Assembly (NCBI GenBank): GCA_964196055.1
Contig: CAXMSF010000092.1
Coordinates: 1-42,295 of the forward strand
Origin: JAFDEI01 sp964196055
GTDB lineage: Bacteria; Myxococcota_A; UBA9160; SMWR01
DNA length: 42,295 nt
Direction: 5' to 3'
Below, in pieces: positions 16,831 to 25,590 of this stretch (position 1 is its first letter; each line of letters opens with the position of its first letter). The notes under the pieces were generated by a model. It was not told the DNA's origin. It searched no databases and worked only from the letters and a program-made list of their open reading frames with translations. The position numbers and the translations under genes were made by a program.

Positions 16831-17950
16831 GTCATTCGAAGCCGATCTTCTCGACCCGGCCGACTCGCGGCCGGAATCGCTCCGAAAACTCAGGGACTGG
16901 CTGGCGTTTCAATGGGCGATGGGGCTGCAGCCCGTCTCTGCGTCGGAGTTGCTGCGCGCGACCGGTAGCCCGGCAGCAGCGCTCGCAGCGGGTGCCCCGC
17001 CGCGCCGCGCGCGTCCCGAGGAAATCGACGCAGCGATCGCGTCGCTGCGGGAGGTGCGCGCAAAGGCGATTCCGTTGCCGTCGGCGTACTACCCCGAACG
17101 CATCGCGAGACTGCGAGACCCAGCGCTTCTGCTCTGCGTCCGCGGCGATGTCGGCGCGCTCACGGCCCCGTGCGTCTCGATCGTCGGCAGCCGCGCTGCC
17201 ACCACCTACGGCCTCGCCGTCGCCCGTGAACTCGCCGCCGACCTCGCGCGTGCGGGAGTGGTCGTGGTGTCGGGGCTCGCACTCGGCATCGACGCAGCCG
17301 CCCATCGCGGCGCACTCGAGGCAGGTGGTCGTACGGTCGCGGTTCTCGCCTGTGGCGCCGACAGGGTCTACCCGGCCCGACATCGCCAACTCGCGGCCGA
17401 GATCGTGGGCAGCGGCGCGATCGTGAGTGAGCTGCCACCCGGGACGGCACCGCTCCCGCAGTTCTTCCCGCTTCGCAATCGCCTGATCAGCGCACTCGCA
17501 TCCGCGGTAGTGATCGTGGAGGCGCGCGAGCGCAGTGGTTCGCTGATCACCGCCGGTCATGCAGCGAATCAAGGCGTCGATGTGTTCGCGGTTCCGGGGC
17601 CCATCCACGCTCCAACGAGCGCAGGCCCCAATCGACTGCTCAAGGAGGGAGCCTATCTCGTGTCCGAAGTCGCCGATATTCTCGCCGAGCTGGGTCTGCC
17701 CATGCCGTCTCCGCTCGCACTCGACCAGCCGAGCTCCGATGCCCGCGAGGTCGATCCCGACTCGCGGGCCAGCGCGATCCTCGACGCGCTCGCGCGGGAA
17801 CCCGCCACGGCGGATGAGCTCGGTCGTCGGCTCGACTGCCCTCCCGAAGGGCTCGCACTCGATCTCTTGCAGCTCGAACTCGCGCACCGCGTCGTCCGTG
17901 CGCGCGACGGTCGTTGGCAGCTTCGGCCCGGGAGCGGCGGGGGGCATTGA
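16829..17950 (+). CDS. dprA: DNA-processing protein DprA
   Basis: Binds single-stranded DNA and loads RecA during natural transformation; also found in non-competent bacteria. The 373 residues hold an N-terminal SAM-like helical part (LRDWLAFQWAMGLQP... GSPAAALAAG). A Rossmann-like DprA core follows, with VSIVGSRAATTYG, SGLALGIDAAAHRGALEAGG and the signature GADRVYPARH, then FPLRNRLISALA and VVEARERSGSLITA. A C-terminal winged-helix part lies at about 310-370. The TTG at the edge of the preceding terminator is the only usable start that keeps the helical N-terminus; the next ATG (16919) would cut into it. No Shine-Dalgarno sequence is visible. It heads the dprA-trmFO-xerC-hslV-hslU order. Confidence 0.92.
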   Translation: MSFEADLLDPADSRPESLRKLRDWLAFQWAMGLQPVSASELLRATGSPAAALAAGAPPRRARPEEIDAAIASLREVRAKAIPLPSAYYPERIARLRDPALLLCVRGDVGALTAPCVSIVGSRAATTYGLAVARELAADLARAGVVVVSGLALGIDAAAHRGALEAGGRTVAVLACGADRVYPARHRQLAAEIVGSGAIVSELPPGTAPLPQFFPLRNRLISALASAVVIVEARERSGSLITAGHAANQGVDVFAVPGPIHAPTSAGPNRLLKEGAYLVSEVADILAELGLPMPSPLALDQPSSDAREVDPDSRASAILDALAREPATADELGRRLDCPPEGLALDLLQLELAHRVVRARDGRWQLRPGSGGGH

Positions 17951-17997
17951 CGGCCAACTGCCTGGGCTATCATCAGAAATCGTCGTTTGGGGGCAGC

Positions 17998-19347
17998 ATG
18001 GGGATGGGCTCACAGGCGGCTCGCGAAGCCGTCACGGTGGTCGGAGGTGGTCTCGCGGGGTGCGAAGCCGCCTGGCAGGTAGCGCGACGCGGTGTCTCCG
18101 TGACGCTGTACGAGATGAAGCCGGACCGTTACTCACCGGCGCATCAGTCGCCGGATTTCGCCGAGCTGGTGTGCAGCAACTCGCTGCGATCCAACATCGC
18201 GACGAACGCGGTCGGCCTGCTCAAGGAGGAGATGCGGCGCCTGTCGTCGCTGATCCTGATGGCCGCAGACGAGACGGCGGTCCCGGCCGGCAAGGCGCTC
18301 GCGGTCGATCGCCTTGCATTCTCACGACGCGTGACGGAGGCGATCGAGTCACATCCGCTGATCGAGATTCGTCGCGAGGCGGTGGGCGACGTTCCGAAAA
18401 CCGGCCTTGTGATCCTTGCGACCGGGCCGTTGACCGCGCCGGAGCTTGCGCGCGACCTCAAGCGGTTGCTCGGTGACGAGTATCTGTATTTCTACGATGC
18501 GCTGTCGCCGATCGTCTACGCGGATTCGATCGATCACGAGGTGGCGTTTCGCGCATCGCGTTACGACGACGGCCCGGGCGACTACCTCAACATCCCGCTC
18601 GATGAGGCGCAGTATGCAACCTTCATCGATTCGCTGCTCGGAGCGGAGACCGTTCCCCTGCATTCCTTCGAGGCTTCGCTGTACTTCGAGGGTTGCTTGC
18701 CCATCGAGGAGATGGCCCGGCGCGGCCCGCAGACACTCGCCTATGGCCCGATGAAGCCGGTCGGACTCGTCGACCCACGCACCGGCAAACGCCCATTTGC
18801 GGTGATCCAGTTGCGCCACGAAGACAAGCGCGGCGTGCTCTACAACCTGGTCGGCTTCCAGACCAAGCTTCGGATCGGCGAGCAGCGGCGCATCTTCGGA
18901 GCCCTTCCCGCGATGTCGGAGGCGGTATTCGCTCGTTTCGGCTCCGTGCACCGCAATACCTACGTCAACGCGCCGAAGCGGATGACTGCGACCCTCGAGG
19001 CCCGGGCCCGGCCCGGGCTCTATCTCGCCGGACAGATGGCCGGCGTCGAGGGCTATGTCGAATCCGCCGCCCTCGGTCTGATTGCCGGCATCCACGCTGC
19101 ATTCGCGGCTCGAGGCGAGGAAGCGCCGATGCCGCCCGACGTGACCGCCCACGGCGCACTGCTCCAATTCCTCCAGAACGCCGATCCGAACCATTTCCAG
19201 CCGATGAATGTCAATTTCGGGCTGTTCCCGCCGCTTGCGGTCGGGCCGAAGAAGCTTCGCAAGCGGGAGAAGAATGAACGCCTCGTCGAGCGTGCGCTCG
19301 CCGGCTTTGGCGCCTACGTCGAAGCGGTCTCGGCTGCGGTCGAATGA
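17998..19347 (+). CDS. trmFO: Methylenetetrahydrofolate-tRNA-(uracil-5-)-methyltransferase
   Basis: FAD-dependent enzyme that forms 5-methyluridine at position 54 of tRNA using methylene-tetrahydrofolate. The 449 residues open with the dinucleotide-binding motif VTVVGGGLAGCEAAWQ and LYEMKP, then the highly specific FAELVCSNSLRSN, and later YFEGCLPIEEMARRG and QLRHEDKRGVLYNLVGFQT. MNVNFGLFPPL is near the C-terminus. The ATG at 17998 follows GGGGGC; another ATG two codons later is possible. topA, which often lies between dprA and trmFO, is absent: only 47 bases separate the two genes. The stop overlaps the xerC start (ATGA). Confidence 0.95.
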   Translation: MGMGSQAAREAVTVVGGGLAGCEAAWQVARRGVSVTLYEMKPDRYSPAHQSPDFAELVCSNSLRSNIATNAVGLLKEEMRRLSSLILMAADETAVPAGKALAVDRLAFSRRVTEAIESHPLIEIRREAVGDVPKTGLVILATGPLTAPELARDLKRLLGDEYLYFYDALSPIVYADSIDHEVAFRASRYDDGPGDYLNIPLDEAQYATFIDSLLGAETVPLHSFEASLYFEGCLPIEEMARRGPQTLAYGPMKPVGLVDPRTGKRPFAVIQLRHEDKRGVLYNLVGFQTKLRIGEQRRIFGALPAMSEAVFARFGSVHRNTYVNAPKRMTATLEARARPGLYLAGQMAGVEGYVESAALGLIAGIHAAFAARGEEAPMPPDVTAHGALLQFLQNADPNHFQPMNVNFGLFPPLAVGPKKLRKREKNERLVERALAGFGAYVEAVSAAVE

Positions 19348-20300
19348 CCTTTACCCCGGCAGTGACCGCATTCGAGTTGCACCTGCGGGCCGAGCGCAAC
19401 CTCTCGGCTCACACGCGTCGCGCCTATCTGTCGGACGTGACGCAGTTTGCGGAGTTCCTCGGTGCTGGCGCATCGCCCGACAAGGTCTCGGCCGTCGATG
19501 TGCGTGCATTCCTCGCGGGCCTGCACGCGACTCGCCATCCATCGACGCTGGGACGTAAGCTCGCGTCGATTCGATCGTTTTTCCGCTATCTCGTTCGAGA
19601 GAAGCAGTGTGCGCTCGATCCGACGGCGGGAATCTCGGCACCCCGCACGCCGAAGCGCCTGCCGAACCCGCTGCCCGTGGACGACTGCATCACGTTGATC
19701 GAGTCGAAGCGACTGCCGGCGGAGGAGCCCGATGAGAAGTCGTTGCGCAACCGGGCACTCGTCGAACTGTTGTACGGTGCCGGGCTGCGTGTCGGCGAGT
19801 TGACCGGACTCGACGTGCGTGACGTCGACCTGCACCGCGGAGATGTCCGCGTGAGCGGCAAGGGGGGCAAGGAGCGCGTCGTGCCGCTCCCCGAAGCCGC
19901 GCGCGAAGCGCTGGACCGCTATCTCGAGCAGCGTCGGGCGCCGGGCCTGCTCGCGCAGCCCTTGTTCACGGCGCTGCGCCGGCGACGCGACGGTCCCCGG
20001 CGGCTTGGCGTGCGCGACGTGCGCCGAATCCTCCACGCGCGCGCCCGTAATGCGGGGGTTACGGATCGCGTGCATCCGCACCGGATGCGCCACAGCTACG
20101 CGACTCATCTGCTCGATATGGGTGCCGACCTGCGGGAGATCCAGGAACTGCTCGGGCACGCTAGCCTCTCGACCACCGAGAAATACACGGCGGTGTCGGC
20201 CGAGCGATTGATGGAAGTGTACGATCAGGCGCATCCAAGGGCCCGCGGAGCGGGAACGACACCCCATACGAGTCGCCGCCGGCGGCAGGACGAGAGCTGA
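19344..20300 (+). CDS. xerC: Tyrosine recombinase XerC
   Basis: Site-specific recombinase that resolves chromosome dimers at dif together with XerD. The 318 residues contain an N-terminal SAM-like core-binding domain (about 5-95) and a C-terminal catalytic domain. Catalytic residues visible are Arg149 (GAGLRVGEL), Lys173 (SGKGGKER), His246 and Arg249 (HPHRMRHSYATH), His272 (LLGHASLSTT) and the nucleophile Tyr281. The C-terminal tail is arginine-rich and somewhat longer than usual. It sits between trmFO and hslV, the order known from Firmicutes and deltaproteobacteria, and favours XerC over an integron or phage integrase. It starts inside the trmFO stop and is probably translationally coupled. 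Confidence 0.93.
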   Translation: MTFTPAVTAFELHLRAERNLSAHTRRAYLSDVTQFAEFLGAGASPDKVSAVDVRAFLAGLHATRHPSTLGRKLASIRSFFRYLVREKQCALDPTAGISAPRTPKRLPNPLPVDDCITLIESKRLPAEEPDEKSLRNRALVELLYGAGLRVGELTGLDVRDVDLHRGDVRVSGKGGKERVVPLPEAAREALDRYLEQRRAPGLLAQPLFTALRRRRDGPRRLGVRDVRRILHARARNAGVTDRVHPHRMRHSYATHLLDMGADLREIQELLGHASLSTTEKYTAVSAERLMEVYDQAHPRARGAGTTPHTSRRRRQDES

Positions 20301-20302
20301 GG

Positions 20303-20848
20303 ATGACACCCGAACAACGAGTGCGGTCGACTACGGTGATCGCGGTGATCCGCGATGGCCGGATCGCGATGGCGTCCGACGGGCAAGTCACCGTAGGTGA
20401 TGCGGTGATGAAGCACGGTGCCCAGAAGGTCCGCCGTGCGAGCAAGGGTTCCGCGCTGATCGGTTTTGCGGGTGGCGCGGCCGATGCGCTCGCGTTGACG
20501 GAACGCCTCGAGGCGAAGCTGGAGGCGCAGCGCGGAGATGTCCGCCGGGCGGCCGTCGAGCTTGCGCGAGAGTGGCGCATGGACCGTGCCCTGCGCCGCC
20601 TCGAGGCGCTGCTGGTGGTCGGCAACGCCGATCATATCCTCGTCGTGTCGGGAAACGGCGATGTGATCGAGCCTGACGACGGTATCGCCGCGATCGGTTC
20701 CGGCGGCTCGTACGCACTCGCTGCGGCGCGAGCGTTGTTGCGCAACACGGATCGGAGTGCCGACGAGATCGCGCGTGAGGCCCTGGGAATCGCGGCGGAA
20801 ATCTGTATCTACAGCAACGACAACATCACGGTGGTGACATTACCGTGA
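20303..20848 (+). CDS. hslV: ATP-dependent protease peptidase subunit HslV
   Basis: Proteolytic core of the HslUV (ClpQY) protease, a twelve-subunit N-terminal-threonine hydrolase. The mature N-terminus is TTVIAVIRDGRIAMASDGQV, with the catalytic threonine at residue 10; the first nine residues (MTPEQRVRS) would be a propeptide that must be removed. GDAVMKHGAQKVRR is the conserved next stretch, and IGSGGSYALAAARALL lies near the C-terminus. It has 181 residues, the usual length. The start is two bases after the xerC stop, with GCTGAGG acting as ribosome-binding site. The stop overlaps the hslU start (GTGA), consistent with stoichiometric production of the two subunits. Confidence 0.95.
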   Translation: MTPEQRVRSTTVIAVIRDGRIAMASDGQVTVGDAVMKHGAQKVRRASKGSALIGFAGGAADALALTERLEAKLEAQRGDVRRAAVELAREWRMDRALRRLEALLVVGNADHILVVSGNGDVIEPDDGIAAIGSGGSYALAAARALLRNTDRSADEIAREALGIAAEICIYSNDNITVVTLP

Positions 20849-22221
20849 GGGCGCTCCAGAACTTCACGCCGCGCGAGGTCGTGTCGGAGCTCGATCGCTA
20901 CATCGTCGGACAGGATGAGGCGAAGCGCGCGGTCGCAATCGCGCTCCGGAACCGCTGGCGACGGCAGCAGGTTCCCGAGGATCTCCGCGACGAGATCGCT
21001 CCGAAGAACATCATCATGATCGGACCGACGGGAGTCGGCAAGACCGAGGTTGCGCGGCGGCTCGCCCGGCTCGCGCAGGCGCCGTTCATCAAGGTGGAGG
21101 CGTCGAAGTTTACCGAGGTCGGCTACGTCGGGCGTGACGTCGAGTCGATCATCCGAGATCTGACGGAGATCGGTGTCGCGCTGGTGCTCGAAGAGGAGAA
21201 GTGCTCGGTTGCAACGAAGGCCGACGAAATCACGGAGGAGCGGCTGCTCGATGCGCTGCTGCCGCCCGCCAGGCCTCCGGGTTTCGACGCCCTCTCGGAT
21301 CCGACGGCGACCGCCTCCGAAGAGCCCGAACCGGGCGCGGAGACGCGCGAGAAACTCCGCAAGTTGCTGCGCCAAGGTGCGTTCGACGATCGAGAAATCG
21401 ACATCGAGGTCGACGAGAACGCCGGTGCGCCGACGATGTCGATCTTCACGCCGCAGGGCGTCGAGGAGATGGGCGTCCAGTTCAAGGATCTGCTCGGTGG
21501 ACTGATGCCGCAGAAGACCCGGCAGCGGCGCATGAAGCTCAGCGCGGCACGTTCGATGATCGCCGCGGAAGAAGCTGCCCGCCTGGTGGACATGGATCGC
21601 GTTCGCGAGATCGCGATCGAGCGGATCGAACAGGCCGGTATCGTGTTCGTCGATGAAATCGACAAGGTTGCCGCGGGGGTCGAGGGGCGGTCCGGTGCGG
21701 ATGTGTCGCGCGAGGGCGTCCAGCGCGATCTGCTACCAATCGTCGAGGGATCGACGGTTCAGACGAAGCACGGCCCGGTGCAGACCGACCACGTGCTCTT
21801 CATTGCGGCCGGCGCCTTTCACGTCGCGAAGCCCTCGGACCTGATTCCCGAACTCCAGGGGCGCTTCCCGATCCGGGTCGAGCTTTCGAGCCTGTCGCGC
21901 GATGATTTCGTCCGTATCCTGAAGGAACCGCAGAATTCGCTGGTGCTGCAGTATGTGGAGTTGATGCGCACGGAAAAGGTCGAGCTTGTCTTCGAGGACG
22001 ACGGCATCGATGCGATCGCAGACTACGCGGCGCTGGTGAACGAACGCTCCGACGACATCGGAGCGCGCCGGCTCCACACGGTGATGGAGAAGATGCTCGA
22101 AGAAGTGAGTTTCGATGCCCCGGATCTCGGGCAGGTTCCGATTACCATCGACGAGGAATTCGTGCGCGAACGGTTGGAAGAGCTGGTGCAGGACGAAGAT
22201 CTCTCGCGGTTCATCTTGTAA
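20845..22221 (+). CDS. hslU: ATP-dependent protease ATPase subunit HslU
   Basis: AAA+ unfoldase that feeds substrates to HslV. The N-terminus FTPREVVSELDRYIVGQDEAKRA is characteristic. Walker A GPTGVGKT is at residues 60-67, followed by FIKVEASKFTEVGYVGRDVE, which holds the pore motif GYVG. The I domain covers about 110-240, Walker B is GIVFVDEIDKV, and DVSREGVQRDLLPIVEG and ELQGRFPIRVEL (sensor and arginine-finger region) follow. The end LSRFIL keeps the conserved C-terminal tail that inserts into HslV. At 458 residues it is a normal length. The start is GTG inside the hslV stop. Confidence 0.96.
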   Translation: MRALQNFTPREVVSELDRYIVGQDEAKRAVAIALRNRWRRQQVPEDLRDEIAPKNIIMIGPTGVGKTEVARRLARLAQAPFIKVEASKFTEVGYVGRDVESIIRDLTEIGVALVLEEEKCSVATKADEITEERLLDALLPPARPPGFDALSDPTATASEEPEPGAETREKLRKLLRQGAFDDREIDIEVDENAGAPTMSIFTPQGVEEMGVQFKDLLGGLMPQKTRQRRMKLSAARSMIAAEEAARLVDMDRVREIAIERIEQAGIVFVDEIDKVAAGVEGRSGADVSREGVQRDLLPIVEGSTVQTKHGPVQTDHVLFIAAGAFHVAKPSDLIPELQGRFPIRVELSSLSRDDFVRILKEPQNSLVLQYVELMRTEKVELVFEDDGIDAIADYAALVNERSDDIGARRLHTVMEKMLEEVSFDAPDLGQVPITIDEEFVRERLEELVQDEDLSRFIL

Positions 22222-22248
22222 GCCCCGTGAACGGGCTCGGGGAGAGAC

Positions 22249-23781
22249 ATGGCCAATAACACGCCGCGGGTACTGGTCGTCGAGCGCGGACGCTCCGACC
22301 GTGACGCAATCTGCGAAGCGCTCGCTACCGCGGGGATCACCTGCGAGACCTCGGAGGACGGGCAGGCTGCGATCGAGTCGGTCGCGGAAGCGGATTTCGG
22401 GGTGATGCTGCTCGAACTCGGACTCACCGGGACGACCGGCCTCGAGGTACTCTCGCGCGTGCGCGATCTCGATCCATCGATTCGAGTGATCCTGTTGGCC
22501 GTTCAGGCCGAGCAGGACGCGGTGCTCGAGGGGATGCGGCTCGGAGCGATCGACTACCTCGCGAAGCCGTTGCACGACGAGGAGCTGATCCTCTCGGTGC
22601 AGCGAGCACTCTCGGCGCACGATACCGAGGCGAAGGGGGCGATGTTGCGCGAGCGGGTCTGCGCGCTCGAATCGCGCGTGGCAGATCTGCACGAGCGTGC
22701 CGCTGAATGCGATTCGGCCGACCTCGTCAGCGAACTCGCGCCGTATATTGCCGAAACGGTCTCGGTCGTACTCGGGGCCGCGAAGGCATCGATGCTCGTG
22801 ATGGACGAGTCGGGCGAGTCGTTGCACGCGGTCGGGGCGATCGGCCACGAGGTCGAACTCGACGCGATGGATCCGGTGGCGCCCGGAGAGGGGGTCGCGG
22901 GTCTTGCGATGTCGGAGGGCGAAGCGATCGTAGTCGACGATCTCGAGGCCGATGATCGCTTCGCGAGCCGCGGCACGTCGGGTCGCTACAGCACGACGTC
23001 GCTGGTGGTGACGCCGATCGCGGGTGTCGACAGGCCGCTCGGAGTGCTGTGCGCGACCGACCGGGAGATCGGCGAGCCATTCGGTGCAGTGGACCTCGCG
23101 CTGCTGCGGATTCTGGCGGCGCAGGTCGGCGGCGTGTTGCGGGCTCCCGCTGAGGAGCGGGCAACCGCGCAGCGGCAGCCCGAGCAACTCGAAGACACGG
23201 GCCACGACATCACTCAGCCGTTGCCCTATGACGTTCCAGACGGCGCCTCGGACTCCGAACTCGCCCGCGCGATTTGCGATGTGATCACATTCGAAATCGA
23301 GCCGGAGCGCGTGATCAACTCCGTCCTGGGCGCGATTGCGCGCTTGATTCCGGCCTCACCGGTGGCCCTGTATCTGATCGACAACCGGACCGGAACTCTC
23401 GAACTCGAGGGGCAGCTGGCCTCCGACGGGCCATCCGATCGCGAGCGCTTCGATCGCTCCACGGGCCTCACCGGTACCGTGATCCAGACCGGGAATCTCA
23501 TCGCGACCGACCACCCGGACAAGGACCCGCGTTTCGTCCAGGATGTGGATACGCCGGCAGACGGCTCGATTCGTCCGTTGATCTGTGTGCCGATGCAGAT
23601 GCGCGGCAAGGCCCTGGGTGTACTCCGAGTATTTCCGCTGGCCGGCGGCGCCGCGCTACCGCGAACCGCCGAAGTACTGGCCGCGGCGGTCTCAGCAGCG
23701 GTCCGCAACGTGCTCTTGTACCGTAGTCTGCTCGATTCGATCGATGAGGTGGCGCGAGCGCGGCGCGAAAGCCGGCATTAG
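22249..23781 (+). CDS. Receiver-like and double-GAF signalling protein with degenerate phospho-site
   Basis: A 510-residue soluble protein. The first 120 residues have the receiver fold pattern, but key residues are changed: the phospho-acceptor Asp is Glu56 (MLLELGL), the acidic pair is Glu12-Arg13 (VVERGR), and the conserved Thr is Ala84. Only the Lys106 of YLAKPL remains. Two GAF domains follow at about 155-310 and 345-500. Each has a typical core, for example APGEGVAGLAMSEGEAIVVDD and STGLTGTVIQTGNLIATDHP. No output domain (kinase, GGDEF, HTH) is present, so it probably acts through protein contacts. GGGGAGAG lies before the ATG. It sits between hslU and argB with short gaps on both sides. 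Its partner and ligands are unknown. Confidence 0.8.
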   Translation: MANNTPRVLVVERGRSDRDAICEALATAGITCETSEDGQAAIESVAEADFGVMLLELGLTGTTGLEVLSRVRDLDPSIRVILLAVQAEQDAVLEGMRLGAIDYLAKPLHDEELILSVQRALSAHDTEAKGAMLRERVCALESRVADLHERAAECDSADLVSELAPYIAETVSVVLGAAKASMLVMDESGESLHAVGAIGHEVELDAMDPVAPGEGVAGLAMSEGEAIVVDDLEADDRFASRGTSGRYSTTSLVVTPIAGVDRPLGVLCATDREIGEPFGAVDLALLRILAAQVGGVLRAPAEERATAQRQPEQLEDTGHDITQPLPYDVPDGASDSELARAICDVITFEIEPERVINSVLGAIARLIPASPVALYLIDNRTGTLELEGQLASDGPSDRERFDRSTGLTGTVIQTGNLIATDHPDKDPRFVQDVDTPADGSIRPLICVPMQMRGKALGVLRVFPLAGGAALPRTAEVLAAAVSAAVRNVLLYRSLLDSIDEVARARRESRH

Positions 23782-23814
23782 TGGTCGGCGGCGTCGGCCG
23801 GCAGTCTGGAAACC

Positions 23815-24666
23815 ATGCAAGAGATGATCGACAGAGCGGAAGTCCTGATCGAGGCGCTGCCGTACATTCGGCGCTTCTACAACAAGATCCTCGTGGTCAA
23901 GTACGGCGGCAACGCGATGACGGAGCCCGAACTCCAGGCGTCGTTCGCGACGGACGTGGTGCTGCTCAAATACATCGGCATGCGGCCGGTGATCGTCCAC
24001 GGCGGCGGGCCGCAGATCGGTCGCACACTCGAACGACTCGGGAAGAAGTCGACCTTCGTCGACGGCTTGCGAGTGACGGATGACGAGACCATGGAGGTCG
24101 TCGAGATGGTGCTCGGCGGCAAGGTCAACCGCGAGATCGTCGCGCTCGTGCAGCGCGCGGGTGGTCGGGCGATCGGGCTCACCGGCTGCGATGATGACAT
24201 GATTCGCGTCACCCAGCGCCTCGAGGACGACCGCGACCTCGGGCGGGTCGGGAAGGTCATCGCCCTCGACCCGGCCCCAATCGTTGCCGTCGCCGACGCG
24301 GGCTTCATTCCAGTGATCGCCCCGATCGGAATCGACGCTGCAGGCGTGACCCACAACGTGAACGCGGACGAAGTCGCGGGTGCGATCGCCGCCTCGTTGG
24401 GGGCCGAGAAATTGATTTTGCTGACGGACATCGAGGGCGTGAAAGACGCGCAGGGTGAGCTGATCCGACAGCTCGACACTCGCGAGGCGCTGAAGCACAT
24501 CGCGGAGGAGACGATTCGCGACGGTATGATCCCGAAGGTCGAGTGCTGCATGTCCGCGCTCGGGGCGGGGGTCGCGAACGCGCACATCGTCGACGGGCGG
24601 GTGGTGCACGCATTGCTGCTCGAGATCTTCACCGACGGAGGCGTGGGAACGCTTCTCACGCGCTGA
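23815..24666 (+). CDS. argB: Acetylglutamate kinase
   Basis: Second step of arginine synthesis, phosphorylating N-acetylglutamate. Of the 283 residues, the first 24 form a helix (MQEMIDRAEVLIEALPYIRR) before the kinase core. This N-helix is typical of arginine-inhibited NAGKs such as those of Pseudomonas and Thermotoga, so feedback inhibition is expected; the E. coli enzyme lacks it. Core motifs are VVKYGGNAM, VHGGGPQIG, GKVNREIV, NVNADEVAGAIAASL and LTDIEGV, all standard amino-acid-kinase elements. The stop is three bases before argF, so the two form an operon. No strong ribosome-binding site is visible. Confidence 0.96.
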   Translation: MQEMIDRAEVLIEALPYIRRFYNKILVVKYGGNAMTEPELQASFATDVVLLKYIGMRPVIVHGGGPQIGRTLERLGKKSTFVDGLRVTDDETMEVVEMVLGGKVNREIVALVQRAGGRAIGLTGCDDDMIRVTQRLEDDRDLGRVGKVIALDPAPIVAVADAGFIPVIAPIGIDAAGVTHNVNADEVAGAIAASLGAEKLILLTDIEGVKDAQGELIRQLDTREALKHIAEETIRDGMIPKVECCMSALGAGVANAHIVDGRVVHALLLEIFTDGGVGTLLTR

Positions 24667-24669
24667 AGC

Positions 24670-25590
24670 ATGCCGAAGGACTTCGTATCACTTGCTGATT
24701 GGAAGGCCGAGGATCTGCTGCAGATCCTCGATCGGGCGCGCCAGCTCAAGCAGCTGCTCAAGGCTGGCGAGCGCCCCCAGACACTTCAGGGCTGCACTCT
24801 CGCGATGTTCTTCGAGAAGCCGTCGCTGCGGACCCACGTCACCTTCGAAGCCGGCATGAGTCAGCTCGGTGGGCATGCGATCCTGCTGCGCCCTGAACAG
24901 GTGGGCATCGGGACTCGCGAGGCACCCGCCGACGTTGCGAAGAACCTGTCGCGGTGGGTCGACGGAATCGTCGCCCGAACCTTCAGCCACGCGCTCGTCG
25001 AGGAACTCTCCGAAGTTGCGTCGATTCCGGTCGTCAATGGCCTCACGGATCTGCTGCATCCGTGCCAGGTGATGGCGGACTTGCAGACGATCGCCGAACG
25101 CGTCGAACTCAAGGATGCGGTGATCGCGTACGTGGGTGACGGCAACAACATGGCGAACTCGTTGTTGTACGGCGCTTCGGTGCTGGGCCTCGATCTGCGT
25201 CTGGCCACACCGAGAAGTCACCGGCCGGCGAGTCGAGTGCGGCGCCGGAGCGCGGATCTCGCGGCCGCGAGCGGGGCTCGGATCTCGTGGAGCGAGGATC
25301 CGATCGAGGCGGTCTCGGGCGCGACATTCGTCTACACGGACACCTGGACGAGCATGGGCCAGGAGGCCGAGCAGGCGGATCGCCGCAGGATCTTCGCGGA
25401 CTACCAGGTGAACGCGGCCCTGCTCGAACACAGCGCCGACGCGTCCGTGATGCACTGTCTGCCCGCCCACCGCGGCGAGGAGATCACGGACGAGATCCTC
25501 GACGGTGAGCGCAGCATCGTTTTCGACCAGGCCGAGAATCGGCTGCACGCGCAGAAGGCGGTGCTCGAGCGCCTGATCGCACGCGTCTGA
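24670..25590 (+). CDS. argF: Ornithine carbamoyltransferase
   Basis: Makes citrulline from ornithine and carbamoyl phosphate. Family motifs visible in the 306 residues are LMDF-type start KDFVSLADW, the carbamoyl-phosphate loop FEKPSLRTHVTFE (Ser52, Arg54, Thr55, His56), HPCQVMADLQT, YVGDGNNMANSLLYG, DTWTSMGQE and MHCLPAHRGEEIT. HPCQ and HCLPAHRGEE identify an ornithine rather than aspartate or putrescine transferase. The loop is normally STRTR; here Thr is Leu and the last Arg is His. Leu at that place is known in other members, but the His is unusual to me. argB lies three bases upstream. argG is not adjacent but 3.8 kb away, after an inserted chaperone set. Confidence 0.93.
   Translation: MPKDFVSLADWKAEDLLQILDRARQLKQLLKAGERPQTLQGCTLAMFFEKPSLRTHVTFEAGMSQLGGHAILLRPEQVGIGTREAPADVAKNLSRWVDGIVARTFSHALVEELSEVASIPVVNGLTDLLHPCQVMADLQTIAERVELKDAVIAYVGDGNNMANSLLYGASVLGLDLRLATPRSHRPASRVRRRSADLAAASGARISWSEDPIEAVSGATFVYTDTWTSMGQEAEQADRRRIFADYQVNAALLEHSADASVMHCLPAHRGEEITDEILDGERSIVFDQAENRLHAQKAVLERLIARV

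Noticed and set aside
19344..20300. Integron or phage integrase indicating a mobile element
   Set aside because: Gene order (trmFO-xerC-hslVU) and length identify housekeeping XerC; no attachment site or cargo genes are seen.
23280..23289. TGTGATCACA palindrome resembling a Crp site
   Set aside because: It lies inside the GAF coding region and lacks the six-base spacer of real Crp sites.
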